Under the pieces are notes generated by a model. It was not told the origin of the DNA. It saw only the letters and a program-made list of their open reading frames with translations, and did no database searches. Source: Acanthochromis polyacanthus (lineage: Eukaryota; Chordata; Actinopteri; Pomacentridae). Taken from it: 64,000 bases of DNA. Numbering within the stretch: the stretch's first letter is position 1; each line of letters begins with the position of its first letter. The position numbers and the translations under genes are program-made. Shown in pieces: positions 1 to 14,519 of this stretch. The DNA lies in contig NC_067121.1 in assembly GCF_021347895.1 (NCBI RefSeq), positions 34,397,974-34,461,973 on the forward strand. The letters are read 5' to 3'.

Positions 1-2818
1 TGTTTTGATCACCCATTTTGCGTAAAAACTCTTTTTCAAACAAACATCTTAAGTCAGCGTAAAATTTTCTTGTGAAATTGGGGACGTTTTTTTGAAACTT
101 GCCATTTCCTTGCAAATTTCTGATGTAATACTTTCAACGTGATTATGGAAACGTAGCTAGTCTGAGTGAACCCTATGAAGAGGATCAGACTTTGTCTCCT
201 TCATAGTCCAGCTATGTGCTTCCACCAGTGTTCATTAACTCATATTCGTTAGCTGGCTAGCTGCGCTGTTGATGTTTTGCCAGTTGCTAAACAGTTTCAT
301 GTGCAATACCACCTCCGCTGGGTTGGGGGATGCCTGACCCTGATTTGCATGTAGCTCGGGGGCCAAAACAGATTGTAATCAGATGTTAGTGTAAATGAGA
401 GAAGCTTAAATGAAAAGGTGCAAATGAGGCTGTAGGGGGTGTTCCCATTTGGTTTTACATGCCTTTTGATCTTGCCCTATTTGACTTTGTTGCAGCAATG
501 TTTCCGAGTTCCCAGCAATTAGTCTGGTGTGTACAATGAACTAACAGAAATGATGTCAAAAACTACAATTACAAGACTCAAGTTGGGACAAACCAGGATT
601 TTCCTTCAAAAAAATGAAAATGACAGCTTAAAATTACTTCAATTTCACTGGTACAAATTAAATGACCGCTGAAGAATGAGCATTGTTGACAGCACAAATG
701 TGTTGCTTCACCAATACACTATCTGTGCATTGTTTTCCTTTACATTTATGTATAATGTGCCAACTTGACTCAACACACGCACACACGCATTATACCAATC
801 CCCACTTTTATTACAGTATTGACGATTCTTTGGCAGCCATTGCAAAAGCAATTAGCATGGTATACCAACAAGTGACCTTTCTCGCCGTTCTAATTATATG
901 GTTTATTCCACAGTCTTGATTGGCTCCAGGTGTCTCATCTTTGCTGATTCAAAGCTCGGCATTGGCTGATTGGTCAAAATCAAAGTGATAATTCTCCTGA
1001 TTTGTCTTATTTCAGAGTTCTGGAGTGCTGTGCCGACTAAACCACTTGACAGAGCTGATTATCCCACCTCCTGAGCCCAGCAAATTGGTTCAATCAAAAG
1101 CGTGATTTGTTGAATCAGTTGTTTTAAATAGAATAAAAGCCTGCAGTCTCTGCAGCCCTCCACAGATCTTTCTCAGTCTTTTAGCTAGCTTCGATGCACC
1201 AACAGATGAAAGTGGTCGACCAATTGCGAAGTCCTCTGCAGAAAATAGCTGCATACTGAGCACAGTGAAGCCCCACTCAAATGACAAGAGCAGCTCCCTA
1301 ACTATCCAGACATATAGTGACTGCATATGTTGCTTAAAGGCTAAAAGTGACCTCTGCTCCTCTTCTTGACCCTCAACAGGTAGACCCCCTATTGGTTCTG
1401 CACCTCCTCCCCTCGGTGACTTCATTGCTCCTGCACGATGTTGATACAATTTCACAATTGCGTGCTGAACAAAGTGTATTTATTTCTGTTGTACTTTTTC
1501 TTTTTGTAAATTTGAATAAAAAAGGAACTATTTCAAAGAGATGAGTCAGACCTGCTCTGTGCTCCCTTCTACGGCTTCCTGAATTTCTGGATAATCAGAC
1601 TTCTGTTGCTGGCGTGTGCCTTCTGTTTGTGAATGTGAGTGTGTCTGAGAGGGAAACAGACAGTCAGGGCGCGCTATTGAGGGATTTGCCGTGCAGCGCA
1701 TACAAATGTGTGCTCACCTCGTGAGCATGTGTCTTGTTGTGAGTAGGTGGGTGTGCCGTGTCAAATTGGCCCCTTGAAATTTCTGAAGCAGAGACAGCGA
1801 GTGTGTATGCGTGTCTGACTGCAGGATGAAGGAACACCGTGTTTGGTCTGATCCAGCCCGATGGGGGGATGTAAGGTCAGTAATAGAGGACAGACGGAGA
1901 GTTCTGCGGAGTAATCACGCTCTCAGACGAAAGAGGAGAGTTCTCTGTTTGTTTGCCAACAAATTAAAGAAAAAAGAAGAGAGGACATTTGAACTCCAGA
2001 GCACCAGCAAATAGAGTAGACCTGACAGCTGCGACCAAGTAATACGAGGCCCCCTCTACCAAGTTTTGCAGCTCTGCTGAGTTCTGCAGCGTTTGTCCTG
2101 CTGAATGATGGATCGGGGAGATGTGCGCCATTGCTGTGTGACTGAATAGCTGGTTAAAAAGATTTATTACAATAATCAAATATGAAGGAGGGGATTATTT
2201 CTACATGATGGTTTAGAGAATGATCGTGTTAGCTGGGTCTTCGCTTGATTACAATGATAATACCCGCCTCAAGTCAGGGAAAGAGAGGGAAGCAGGGGGA
2301 GAGGGAAGGGATAGAGAGAACCATATTAGCAGTTAATATGTAAGTCTGTTGCATTACATAAAATTGTATTTGTGATTGGGTTAGAGCTGATTCTGCAGAC
2401 CGCTGACGGAAAAAACTCTTGCCATCTTAGCCAGTGTCAGAGCATTCCTATAATTATGAGATTCACAAGGCTGACTCGCCCCTTACGGAAGCAATATCCA
2501 GTATCTGGAGAGGATGTGAGGTCTGTTGGAGGCAAAACAGAGCTTTTATTTGCTTTAACCCCCGCCACGCAGATAAAACACATCAACATGTAACCGACGC
2601 AACGCTGTTATCGATTTACAACGCCTATATGTGTCAGTCTCCCTCTAGCATCAACACCGCAATGCAGTCTGCTCGGTGAAATGTGCTGTCATGGCACTGT
2701 CAATAATTACAGCATGCATAATTGATCATAGTATAATGGCAGAGCTGGGGATAAAATGGGCTCTGTTAAAGCCGTACACCTGGGAATGACTAACTATATG
2801 CTGTGGTGGAGAGCTACA

Positions 2819-2819
<1 letters not shown>

Positions 2820-2859
<40 letters not shown>
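2820..2859. repeat. (AC)n microsatellite
   Basis: A perfect dinucleotide run of about 20 AC units. It produces a meaningless Thr-His open frame. Confidence 0.97.
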
Positions 2860-2861
<2 letters not shown>

Positions 2862-3003
2862 CTGCAGGATGGTCTCATGGGACACAAGGGTTAGTGTATG
2901 TTTGCCTGCGTGTGTGTGAATCCAAGTACATGGAGATTCTTCATTCTGTTTGAACCTTCCTGACACACAGAATCCCTCCGGCTATTCAGCACACTGAGCG
3001 CTG

Positions 3004-3004
<1 letters not shown>

Positions 3005-3060
<56 letters not shown>
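3005..3060. repeat. (TG)n microsatellite
   Basis: A perfect run of about 28 TG units, 145 bases from the complementary AC run at 2820-2859. The two can pair as an inverted repeat. Confidence 0.97.
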
Positions 3061-3065
<5 letters not shown>

Positions 3066-4691
3066 TTCTGTGCGAGCTCTGCACTTGAGCACTTGTACAT
3101 CTTTGCATTTCAAGTACATGTGGGCTTTCAGGGCTGCTTCTAAACACAAGGAAAGTGTAAGGGAATGCATTTCAACATCCAGCAGGAACTCAAGACGAAT
3201 GCAACTTCTTGGACGTTTCACCACCGTGCCCCGTAGTTAAATGTCAAACAACCGCCTAAGTAGCTTTTAACTCCACATGTCCCTGTTGGTTTTCACACTG
3301 GCCCGCTCCTATTTCCTCGCCTCCTTTTATTTTTCTCGCGCTCTCTCGCTCATGCGTTCTGCTCGGGATGCTCTCCGAGTGCACTGGCTCATTTGAAGTG
3401 GAAAATTAAATCTTCATTAACAATCTTAATTAGAGTTCGATCTCCCCATAGCAAGCCGACAGGGAATCTATAGTGTAACAGGGGGAGACTTGGAGCAGGA
3501 GTTGGTTTCGCTAAGGTAGAGGGGTGGGAGGATTAGAGGGGGGTAATTAGTGAATTGGAACTTCAGGGTAAATTACACAAGAGGTATTTACACTTTGGAA
3601 GCAGAAGAGGATGGATGGAAAAAGAGGATAATTAAAGTGACCCGCTGGTTTGGCTGATGGCGGACAACGGAATGATGCTGCAGTCCCACGTGTGAGATGT
3701 GTGTTGGTGAGCGTGCGATTCTGCGCTGTTGGCAAAGTGGGGTTCAGCGGGGTGAGGGCGAGAAGGAGGGCATTAGTCAGAAATCTTCACTGGAATTGCT
3801 TTTTGTCTTGTTTTTGGTGACATGGTGTTACTTGAGGCGGCATAATCCCTTATCATGCCTCCATAAGCATAGAGCATTTGCCTAATACCAGACAGTAATC
3901 ATTCAAAGACACTGCTAAGCATGCAGCCCAGTGCTCCCTCTCTCATTCACATTTACATACCACAGCACGCTGTTTAACTACTGTGTGCGGGGCATCGTTT
4001 AGTAAATAGAACTATTGTGTTCCCGCTCAATTAAAATATGCATTATGTCTCTAAAAATGAAAGCAGGGCTCCTCTTGCAGTGCTTCTTTTTAATTTATTC
4101 TGTGAATGATGTCTTTTTTTCCCCACTGTACTTCTATTGTAGTTAGTCATCCTATCTGAAACCATCAAAATCCCTCTGCAGCTCTCTTTTGTGGAAGAAA
4201 TGAGCTGAGGAAGAGAGATTTTTTGCCTGAGGGAGACCAGGCGAGTTGAACCGGCCCAGGATTTTATCCTTTGACAAGGAACCCGCAAAAGCAGCACCAC
4301 AACCTGTCATGTGACTGTATACGTCCCCGTGGAATAGATTATTTGTTTAGCTGCTCAGCTGCTTCTTTATTTGCAGAGGACATAGAGATACGCATGGCTG
4401 CGGAATATTTCTAAATGGTGAGGGCAGGAGATAGTGTCTGGACCTTCGTTTTATTTATCTGCTCTGCGTAGTTTCCTGGGAGCTGGGTCGCTTGACTGCT
4501 CCGAGCAGGGTGATGATATCTGCAGTAATGTTGCCGTGGCGGCTGAAGACTCAGGAGAGGCGTCTGTGGATGTGTGTGTGTGTGAGTGTGTGTGTTGGGA
4601 GGTGACAGACTCTGTTTCCACAGCTGATGATTAGAGACAAAAAAGAAATAGAGAACATGATAACCAATTACAGACACACAAACAGAGGCGA

Positions 4692-4715
4692 AGAGAGAGA
4701 GAGAGAGAGAGAGAG
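4692..4715. repeat. (AG)n microsatellite
   Basis: Perfect AG run of about 12 units. Confidence 0.95.
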
Positions 4716-6146
4716 TGGGGGAGTCAAATGCGTTCATTAGCCCGTTGTGTCAGATTGGTTAATTGTTCAATGAAGTGAGCGGAATAATAAGTTGAGCAGG
4801 GATGTTGTGCCTATGGTGAAATGTTCATGGGGATTTATTCTCATCAGCTGTGCCTCTTATTGTCCTACATAGATCATGGAGAAATGCTAACACAGCTGAC
4901 GGCGGCAGAAACAGCAGAACCGGTGTTTCGTCAGCTGCCCACTCACTAAATACCAACAGGCACTCCAACAGTGTGCAGCCATTAACAAGTCCCCTGTCAT
5001 CAGAGAGAGTTTTTTTTTTTTTCCAGGGAGCGCTAGACCTCGGCCAAATAAACATATCTGTCCATCTCGGTGCAAACAGTATTAGTTTGGAAAGAAAAAA
5101 ATCAACAAAAAGGAGCCTGCACGCTGTGCTGATGTATTTTGTGTGAGTGCAGTCACAGTTATGGGGGATATTTTGCTTTTTATGTCCAACTTAATATTTT
5201 ATTTCTTCATTATTGTCTGTATTTTCTGTTTATTCTTGCTCATGATTCATTCTGGCTTTTATCTTGACTCATTTATGCTCAGAGGCTTTAATAATGTAGG
5301 CCAGGGCATAAGGCTGCCTGGAGTCACGTCCTCTCTGCTCAGAATGTAATTCCCGATCTGTTACTTGACTTGTGTTACTGTTAATTCTCTATTACAGGAG
5401 TTGTGCTTATTTTTGTTTTTGCTGACTTGTCGGTTTTCCTCTGCTTCTTGCAGGTCTCTGTATCAATGCCTGTTAGGTATGCAGTTGCATGACCATACGC
5501 AGTGCACATACTAAATATTTTGAATATTTACATCCTACAAAGTTTTCGATCCAGGCACCACTTAACATATTTAATAGGATGTGGTAAAATAAATCCAGCT
5601 TGTGAAGAAAAAAATCGTAACTTTTAATCACATGCTTCAGTAGTCCTTAAGATCCAGTTTCTTTTAATTTTTCCCTTCAAGCAGCTTTACAGTCGTTAAA
5701 ATCATTTTTATTCCAATCTGACTATGCTTCAGTTGTTTATTCCCTGTTCGGCCTCTATGGCTGTTATGCCTGCAGCAATTATCAGATGGCAGTGCCTCAA
5801 ATGTGTTGGGAATCATTTGATACCAATTTTTCTGAAATTCAGCCCGACACGTGTGTTATCGTTGGAAACTTTTGGGATCTCCTCCAGAATTTAAACTCAC
5901 AATTTGTGCCTATAGCATTTGTTTGTGTAAGCTGTCAGAGGGGTTGGAGAAGTTAAAGAGGCCTACACAAACACTGCATTATTTATGAATAGAGTTCAAA
6001 CTGATTAAAATACATGAAACATGAGATCATCAGGGAAATAGCTCAACACAAATAAGGCCTGACGTGTTTTAGATATTATAAGAAAAACTGTAAGTCAAGA
6101 TCTTCATCAAGTCTGGTCCAAACGTCTTAGCGTTCAGCAGTGACAT

Positions 6147-6631
6147 TCACCGATCAGCCACAACATTAAAACCACCTGCTTAATATTTTGTAGGTCTTCC
6201 TGTGTTGAAGAAGCAGCTCTGACCTGTTGGAACATGGACACAGGACCTCTGGGGGTGTTCTATGTTGGTGTGTTGGTAGTGAATCCTTTGGGTCCTCTGG
6301 GGTCTCTAGATGGAGCTTGTTCAAGTGCTTGATCAGTTGCGTGACCAGATTTGGACCTGGAGAAGTTGGAGGCCGAGTTCGTGCTTTGGCCAGCTTTTGT
6401 TGAGGTGCTTTATCCTACTAGAAAAGCCCACTGCCATCTGAGAATGCTGTTGCTATGGAGGAGGGGGCGTGTTTGTTCTATAGCAGTGTCAAGGTGGGTG
6501 GTATGTGTCAAAGTAACATCCACACAAATGCCAAGATCCAAGGTTTCCCAGTAGAATATTGTGTTGTGATGAGATGATCAGTGTTAATCATGTCACCTTT
6601 CAGTTTTTATAATGTTGTGGTTGATTGGAGT
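6147..6631 (-). mobile_element. Tc1-like element fragment, second family, internally deleted, reverse orientation
   Basis: The left edge reads CGATCAGCCACAACATTAAA, and the right edge has the inverse, ATAATGTTGTGGTTGATTGG. These are terminal inverted repeats of a common fish Tc1-like family. Read on the minus strand, the interior is degenerate transposase 3' half: the GGTTTCCCAGTAGAATATTG block and the block around 6350-6400, which corresponds to the region encoding the final catalytic Glu (DLNPIEH in intact members). The 5' half of the transposase is missing, so it cannot act autonomously. Related copies lie at 16718-16885, 17583-17637 and 23736-24866. Confidence 0.7.
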
Positions 6632-8433
6632 CGAAGTGTACTCTGAATTGTATCAGTACACCGGGACATCACTGCTTGGTTAAAGGAGCTGCTTCTCACT
6701 CTGGCATTACTGGCAGTCACTCCTCGATCATACATACCTATGAGGCGTCTTCAAAAGGGTCGTAGCCTTACCTAGAAACAAGGGGCGTAACTCCCATGTT
6801 AGGGCGTAACTGTGTACTAAAACGCCTTATATTCTCAAAAATTCTTATATTTGTTGTGATTTCTTTGCAGGAAACACTCTTTAAAAATCAGAAAGTGAAT
6901 AAGAAACAAAAAAAATTGGCAAGAAAGAAGCCAGAACTGGATACCAGTGTGGTTTCCATGATGTGTTGACCAGTTACATGTCTCTTATTCATGACCATGC
7001 AATAATTTGTCCTCCATCTGATCATCCATGGTGGCTGATTTTGGGCATCCAGACTGTGGGCCATCTTCACTTGAAATCAGCAACCCGGTTTTTAAAAGTT
7101 GAACCGCAAGGGGAGTCACCATCAAGTGTGTTGACTCTGTCTTTAGCAGATACCTGATCACAGCTCTGGCTTCTTTCTTGTCCTTTTTTGGTTTCCCTCT
7201 TACCTACTGCTTTTAAAAGGGTGTCACATTGGACTTTTTCTGGACAGGGATCGAAGGTTTGCTCCAAATAGCATGCTACTCCTCTTGTTTACAGGTGAAG
7301 CGGAGATTTTTGAAGTACCCTGCGCAGGAGTGTTTGCTTTGACAGACCTGCAAAGTCCCGCAGTGATTCTAAAATTCATGACTCTTACAATAGCGGAACA
7401 ACTATAATCCAGCTGATAAATGTAGGATGCTTTGTTTGAGCGTGTACGTTTTCACAGAAACTGAAGCTACAGCATGTCCAGCCACACTGACATAAACAGC
7501 CCAACCAGCGACATGCAGGACATTGGTTTGTGTCTGCTGCCACCTGCTGGAATAATAAACACCAGGAAAGTTGAATTTTTCCCACTGCTGATATTCATTC
7601 CAGGGTTGTCTGAAGTCCATCCCAGCATGCACAGAGGGAACACCCTTCACAGATCATCTGCTCATTACAGGGCTAACTCGCTTGCACAGACCATCATTCA
7701 TATTCACACTTTTGGTCAATTAAAATTCTCCAGCCGGCCTGACCTGCACGTCTTTGGATTTTGAGAAAATAAGAAATCTCACTGAAATCTCACAGCGAAA
7801 AGCTTAGAGAAGGAATCCAACCTTCTTGTTGGGAGATTAACACAGCAGGTGGTTCAGGCACCGGAACGCCTCGTCTATCTGATACACAGTTGGTGCATTC
7901 AATTTTGGGTGAATAGCTTGTTAAAATGATTTACTGCGTTAATCAAATCAGATGTGAGGGGAAGGGATTTTATCTGTAAGATCATTTAGAGAAATATTGT
8001 GATGTTGGGATTTTCACTTGATGCCAAAAATGAAATGTCTTTGTGCCTGTGTTTGCTGCATATCGTTGGTATTAGTGTCTATATAAGGACATTTCTAAAC
8101 TTTCAGCACAGTGCTGTCATAGCTGAAGATAAAAGTTATCACAATTTATGTAAAATCACTTCAGACAAGCTGAAATTAGGATGAATGTGATGAAAGTGGA
8201 AAAGCTATAATCCTGCTCTGGCTGCTGTTTGATGGCTGAATGACAAACCTGATACCATTATGCGGGTTTTATTGGCTTTTTGTAACGTCTCTAATGAGCA
8301 CCCTGCCTGCTTCAAAAAACACCAATGAGTTTATGGCATTTTTATTCAAGAATCAAATGAGTGTAGCATCATTAGGATTCTATACTTTGTAACAAAGGGC
8401 GTTCAATACTCTAAAGGGCCTATGCATAGGATG
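6632..8433. other. Intergenic DNA, no gene seen; possible dispersed repeat at 7595-7765
   Basis: No exon is recognised. The stretch around 7595-7765 (CAGGGTTGTCTGAAGTCCATCC through TGACCTGCACGTCTTTGGA) resembles a dispersed fish repeat I know from many genomes, but I cannot classify it. The sequence GGCGTAACT recurs within 6780-6820. Confidence 0.45.
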
Positions 8434-8435
8434 TA

Positions 8436-8648
8436 CACACGTGGACAAAATTGTTGGTACCCCTCAGTTAAAGAAGGAAAAACCCACAATTCTCACTGAA
8501 ATCACTTGAAACTCACAAAAGTAACAGTAAATAAAAATTTATTGAAAATTAAATAATCAAAAACAGCCATTACTTTTGAATTGCTGATTAACATAATTAT
8601 TTAAAAAAACTAACTAATGAAACAGGCCTGGACAAAAATGATGGTACC
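8436..8648 (+). repeat. Left terminal inverted repeat of the Tc1-like element
   Basis: 213 bp, matched by the inverted copy at 9859-10071 with about ten mismatches by eye. The outer binding-site-like motif and the inner GACAAAAATGATGGTACC motif form the direct-repeat pair expected for IR/DR-type elements. Confidence 0.93.
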
Positions 8649-8816
8649 TCTATAAAAGATTGAAAACTATTTGACCAGAGTGACATGATTAACTCAGGTG
8701 TGTCATTTAATTGACATCACAGGTGTTTCCAAACTCATAATCAGTCAGTCTGCCTATTTAAAGGGAGACAAGTAGTCACCCTGCTGTTTGGTGAAAAGGT
8801 GTGTACCACACTGAAC

Positions 8817-9852
<1,036 letters not shown>

Positions 9853-9858
9853 GTTATG

Positions 9859-10071
9859 GGTACCATCATTTTTGTCCAGCCCTATTTCATTAGTTTGTTT
9901 TTTTAAATAATTATGTTAATCAACAATTCAAAAGTGATGGCTGATTTTGATTATTTAATTTTCAATAAATTTTTATTTATTGTTACTTTTGTGAGTTTCA
10001 AGTGATTTCAGTGAGAATTGTGGGTTTTTCCTTCTTTAACTGAGGGGTACCAACAATTTTGTCCACGTGTG
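9859..10071 (-). repeat. Right terminal inverted repeat of the Tc1-like element
   Basis: 213 bp, the inverted partner of 8436-8648, ending CCACGTGTG immediately before the TA target site. Confidence 0.93.
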
Positions 10072-10134
10072 TAGATATGGAATCTAATATTCATATTAAC
10101 ATTTTCATTCATGGATAATCACCTGAAAATAAGA

Positions 10135-10800
10135 ATTGTTGTGTTTTTGTGACCTTATAATGGACCCTTAATGTCTACTGACAGAGCAGCAGTGAGAAGG
10201 AGCTGTCTACCACAGAGTCCACCATGTTGTTTACCATGTTTTCATACAGACAAAATAACAGCTGTGTCCAAAATCACTCACTATTTTACTATATATAGTA
10301 TATAGTACACTATATATGGGCTATATCGTGTACTATGTAAAATGTTCACCATTTTGTTCTGAGGGTTAGGTTATTGTTACACACTATAAAGTGGACTCAA
10401 AATATCTCACAATGCACCGTGTAAAGTAGTGCACAGCCGCGGTCACTAATCAGGCACAATGTGGACGACTGAGGGCACAAAAACTTGTAAGTAATTTCCC
10501 ATTTAAGTTGCAATGTTGAATTTGGTTGTACCTGTTGAATGTTGTTGATGTGTTCGCACTATGCTGCTACAGCACAAATCACAGCTAGCCAGCGACGTAA
10601 TTAATAGCTCGAGTAGTGTCCGAAATGTTACTTTAGTCGAGTTGCTCCCTACATCGTTGATCGTTCGCACCTTTGGCAGCCATTGTAGGTTCTCCTACAC
10701 GTTTGAAATCAACGGGTGAGATGAAGGGTATTCAGCTGGCTGCAGTTTGCAACTTCAACCCTAGATGTCACTAAATTTGACACACTGGCCCTTTAAGTTC
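10135..10800. repeat. Nested miniature DNA transposon remains (tentative)
   Basis: The flanks (about 10150-10235 and 10670-10797, the latter ending CACACTGGCCCTTTAA) read like the two halves of one common fish interspersed element. The middle (about 10261-10665, starting GTGTCCAAAATCACTCAC and ending near GTGTCCGAAATG) reads like a different insert with loosely inverted ends. No clean target duplication was found, so borders are approximate and the family is unassigned. Confidence 0.35.
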
Positions 10801-13800
10801 TTCACTGCGGTAAAGTGATCGCGTCTAAAGACAGCTGATGGTTGCATCTCCATCCTGTGTGGAATGAAAAGGTATGGATCTAAACATGTGAACTACACTT
10901 CTGATAACACTTAGCTCTAGAATTATTACAAAATAATCTCTGACTTTGTTTATTATGCAGCCAGTATTTGTATTTCATTTAGTTGATTACCCCTTTTTTG
11001 TTGTTGTTGACTTTGTTTTCTCGTTATTGTTGGGATCCCACAGGCCCCGTTCCGTATGTGTGATAATCGCAATAATAGCCGCAAAATCAGACCTTTGAAT
11101 TTTTCTCAGTGTCATCTAACTTTATTAAAACTTGACATATTGCCCTGACGAGCCTTTCTTCTGTCACAAAATTGCTGTACAACTTTACTTTAGGCTGCAA
11201 TAAATACAATTCAAATCATTGTTATGACACCAAATATAGCATATGGTATTCTATGTCTGGGCATACAGACTGGTTCATGCTGTCTGAAAACAAACTAAAG
11301 ACACAGCAGCTATATGTAGATTAATTGTATTTAACTGTGTTTTTGCACGTGGTCTCTGAGAGCCCCCACACAGAAAATATTGCATTCCCTTTTGTTGCTG
11401 ACTTCTAAAGCAGCTTCACAAACATGTTGAGAATGAATTCACATGAAATTAGTGATACTGGTTTCATGAGCAGTTGAAGAGGGACTCTGTCATGAATAAA
11501 ACATCCGGGTGTACGTGTCCGACAGTTCAATCAGCAGAGAAACTAGGTTCACATGTAACTGCTATATGAAAAGTCTGCAATTTGTTCATTACCTCATCAT
11601 AACCCAGTTAGAGCTGTGAGGTATTTCAACTTTGAAAAGCACGAGAAAACATGTAAAACCTGCTGTCTAGTTTTAGTCTTTGTATTTAAAGCTCTGTCAT
11701 GTCATTTTTAAAGTGATAATACAGCTTCTTTCCTGATGTCTGTATTGGAATCCTTTAAAGCTCTTTCTTCAGACGTGTTTCTGGTTCTAATATAAAGAGC
11801 TGAATTACTCTATTATTTTAACTTGTCATTGTTTAGCATAGAGCCGTTTCACAGTGAGCAGAATCAAAGGTGTGTTCATGCCGTGGCAGAGAAGTGGGAG
11901 GATAACACTGTAGAGTTACATCTCAGGTATCTTTAGGCCTTGAAGGCATCAGCTTCATGGAAAAACTTCTAAATATGCAATTTTATACACAAAGATGAGT
12001 TTTGAGAGGCAACAGCCACACAGAGACTTGGCCTGTTGTAACCTTAAACTATATTCAATTCCTGCAAAAGTAAATCAGATTTCTAACATTGTGTCTCAGA
12101 AAAGCACTGTTAATCACTGAATAATTCATATTTCATCAGTTGCCAAACTGTTACTGCTTTTCGAGGTCATAGGCTGTGATATGTACTCTGCTTATAGAGG
12201 CCGGCTCAGCACAGTTTTATGCTATATACTGTGTACTCCACCCCGCCTCATTCTCTGACATTTTTGCACGCCGTGGGATCTTGTTTTCTCTGACTTCTCG
12301 CCTCAAAATCCTCTCAGTCAGTGGCCATTCTCTTTCATCCCATGTCCATCAAACCGCTCCACTCCAAACCTCTGCCCGCCTACTATGCTTCTGCCCCTTG
12401 GCTTCAGCCGTCATCTGAAAAATCAAATTCAAGATTTGGTGCCAAATAACATAAAGTGGGTCATGCTGAGAGGCTGCTGTGTGAGGCTTGCTTGAGAATT
12501 TTGCAGCGTGATACAGCTTTTCACACTGTTGCCATGTTTGCTGCAGGTAGAGACCACCAAAAATTGAGCATCGAAACAGATTAGATCAATTTGTGACTGT
12601 GTCTTTGAAGAAAAACAGCATTTTGACTCCAAACATGCATCTGTGAGAGGGTCTTAAATGTGTCAATAGTGAAGTAATGAAGTGCCTCCTCTGGATCCAG
12701 AATACTCTGAGTTCTTTTCTCTAATTATACTTACTGTTTGTATTCTGTTCACTCTCTTCCCCAACTGCAAGCCACAATAATTGCATTTTCAATCTTTCCC
12801 GTTATTATACTCAGTTCCCCATTGAGTAGCAGCTACAAGAGGTCAAAATAAAATCCTATGAGCGACTTGATCACAAACAGGCTGAGATTAAGAGTGAGAG
12901 ACAATACCGCATTTGGTCTCCAGATAACAATTTAATATGTTTTACAGACTTACAGACTCAGTAGGTTTTTATAACCCAGCTGTCTCAAATCCTTCTCCTC
13001 TGATCGCCGCCTTCAGTCCCCTGCTGATGCAGCGGCGGAAAATATAGACCACAGCTGCTTTTTTGATAGCTGCTGTGAAGGATGGGCAGGCATAGCTGTC
13101 AATAAAATTAAGGACAGGCAAGGAGGAAATCCTGAATGGGCACTGGGAGCACTTAAAAGAAGAAATGGCTCAGATGAATCAAAATGAAGCTGTCGGTCTA
13201 TAATTAGGGCCACAATAAATCTCTTGAAAGTGGATACTTCAACGTGTTTCTTCCAAAAGTGGTGAAAAGGGAACACTAAAGGATCCTTGGATGAATTCCA
13301 GTAAGTCCCCCGGAATTGAAGCGTTTCATTTTAATTCCCTAATTATCACACATTTACTTATCAGGTTTTGTAATTCTATTCACTATCTGACCATTGATAA
13401 ATTGTGTAAGATAGTGCCACTTCTACAACATAATAGGTGTTGGATGTGCTGCCTTGTCTGCAGGTGTTAACACTGCAGCAGCTGCTACGTTCTTGCCTGT
13501 GGGACATTTGTGACCCACAAAAGATGATTTAAATATGATCTAGTAACACCATCACGTCAAAATCTCCTACTGGCCGACAAGTTTTAAGAGAGATAATGGC
13601 TAAGATTGAGTGGAAGCTCATTTGAGGACAAAATGTTTCAACTTAATGAGGAGTAAAATTGAAATTTACTGCAGTTGCAGAAACGTATTGATTACTTTCA
13701 TGCCTACAGGAAAGCCTGTTTACGACCCCTAGAGTATAATTTCATTCCAGTCATTTTGGTGAAAACCTTCAACTCAAAATCCCCCCTTGACAAACTCTTT

Positions 13801-14519
13801 GGTCCATTATAAGGTTTTAGTGGGGGGGAATTATGACCTGTAACTCTTTTGACTTTCATTTGATTTGGAATTTTCATGATTTCAAGATCATTAGTCCTAA
13901 TCTTTATGGAATCCTCTGACAAAACCTCTCCTTCATCAATACACAGATACATCAAGGGGGATCTCAGACACTTACAACTACTTCTTATCAGGTTTCTAGG
14001 TGTACAATGGTACAGATATTGACAGGAACAGCCCTTTAATGAGCGCTTTCAGCCTTTTTGTTTCCATTTTGCTGCAGGATCTGACAGGTTCGGCTACAAC
14101 ATTAGCTCCAAATGCGGCAAAGCAAAGACAAGTAGTGTTCACTGGATGTAATTGTAGTTGTTTGAGCACTCGATTGGTTCTGTTACATTGAAGATGCTGA
14201 TGTTTAAGGAAGGAATGCTACTTGACGAAGACATCAACAGGGCAAAAAACACAGAGCTTGCCGATTTCTCTGATTTTCACCAATTAGCATCAAGATACCG
14301 AGGGTCGAAGTACCTACCTTAAACTAGAGAGTTTTTCTCTTGTGAAAATACTATAAAAAGAGGTTCTGTAGGGGTGGTTCATATGGATGGAACATGCACG
14401 GACATTTGGGCTACAGTAGAAAACAGCCTGTTGACATTTGCTGAATAATTTTGTTGCTTCGGCGCTCCTTGATCCTCTTTTCCTACCATCCCAGGTGATA
14501 TTTTCTGTTTCATTCGTGC

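Larger units (their letters stand above)
1..6146. other. Intergenic DNA, no gene seen
   Basis: No exon with family similarity is visible on either strand. The open frames are short, and several are artefacts of CA/TG repeats. The region holds the (AC)n tract at 2820-2859, the (TG)n tract at 3005-3060 and the (AG)n tract at 4692-4715. Between about 3380 and 3480 an AT-rich stretch with TTAATTAGAGT-like sequence could be a conserved non-coding element, but this cannot be judged without alignment. Confidence 0.6.

Noticed and set aside
2891..3224. His/Thr- and Cys/Val-repeat open frames around CA/TG tracts (also at 43.4-43.9 and 50.5-51.2 kb)
   Set aside because: They are translations of dinucleotide repeats, not genes.
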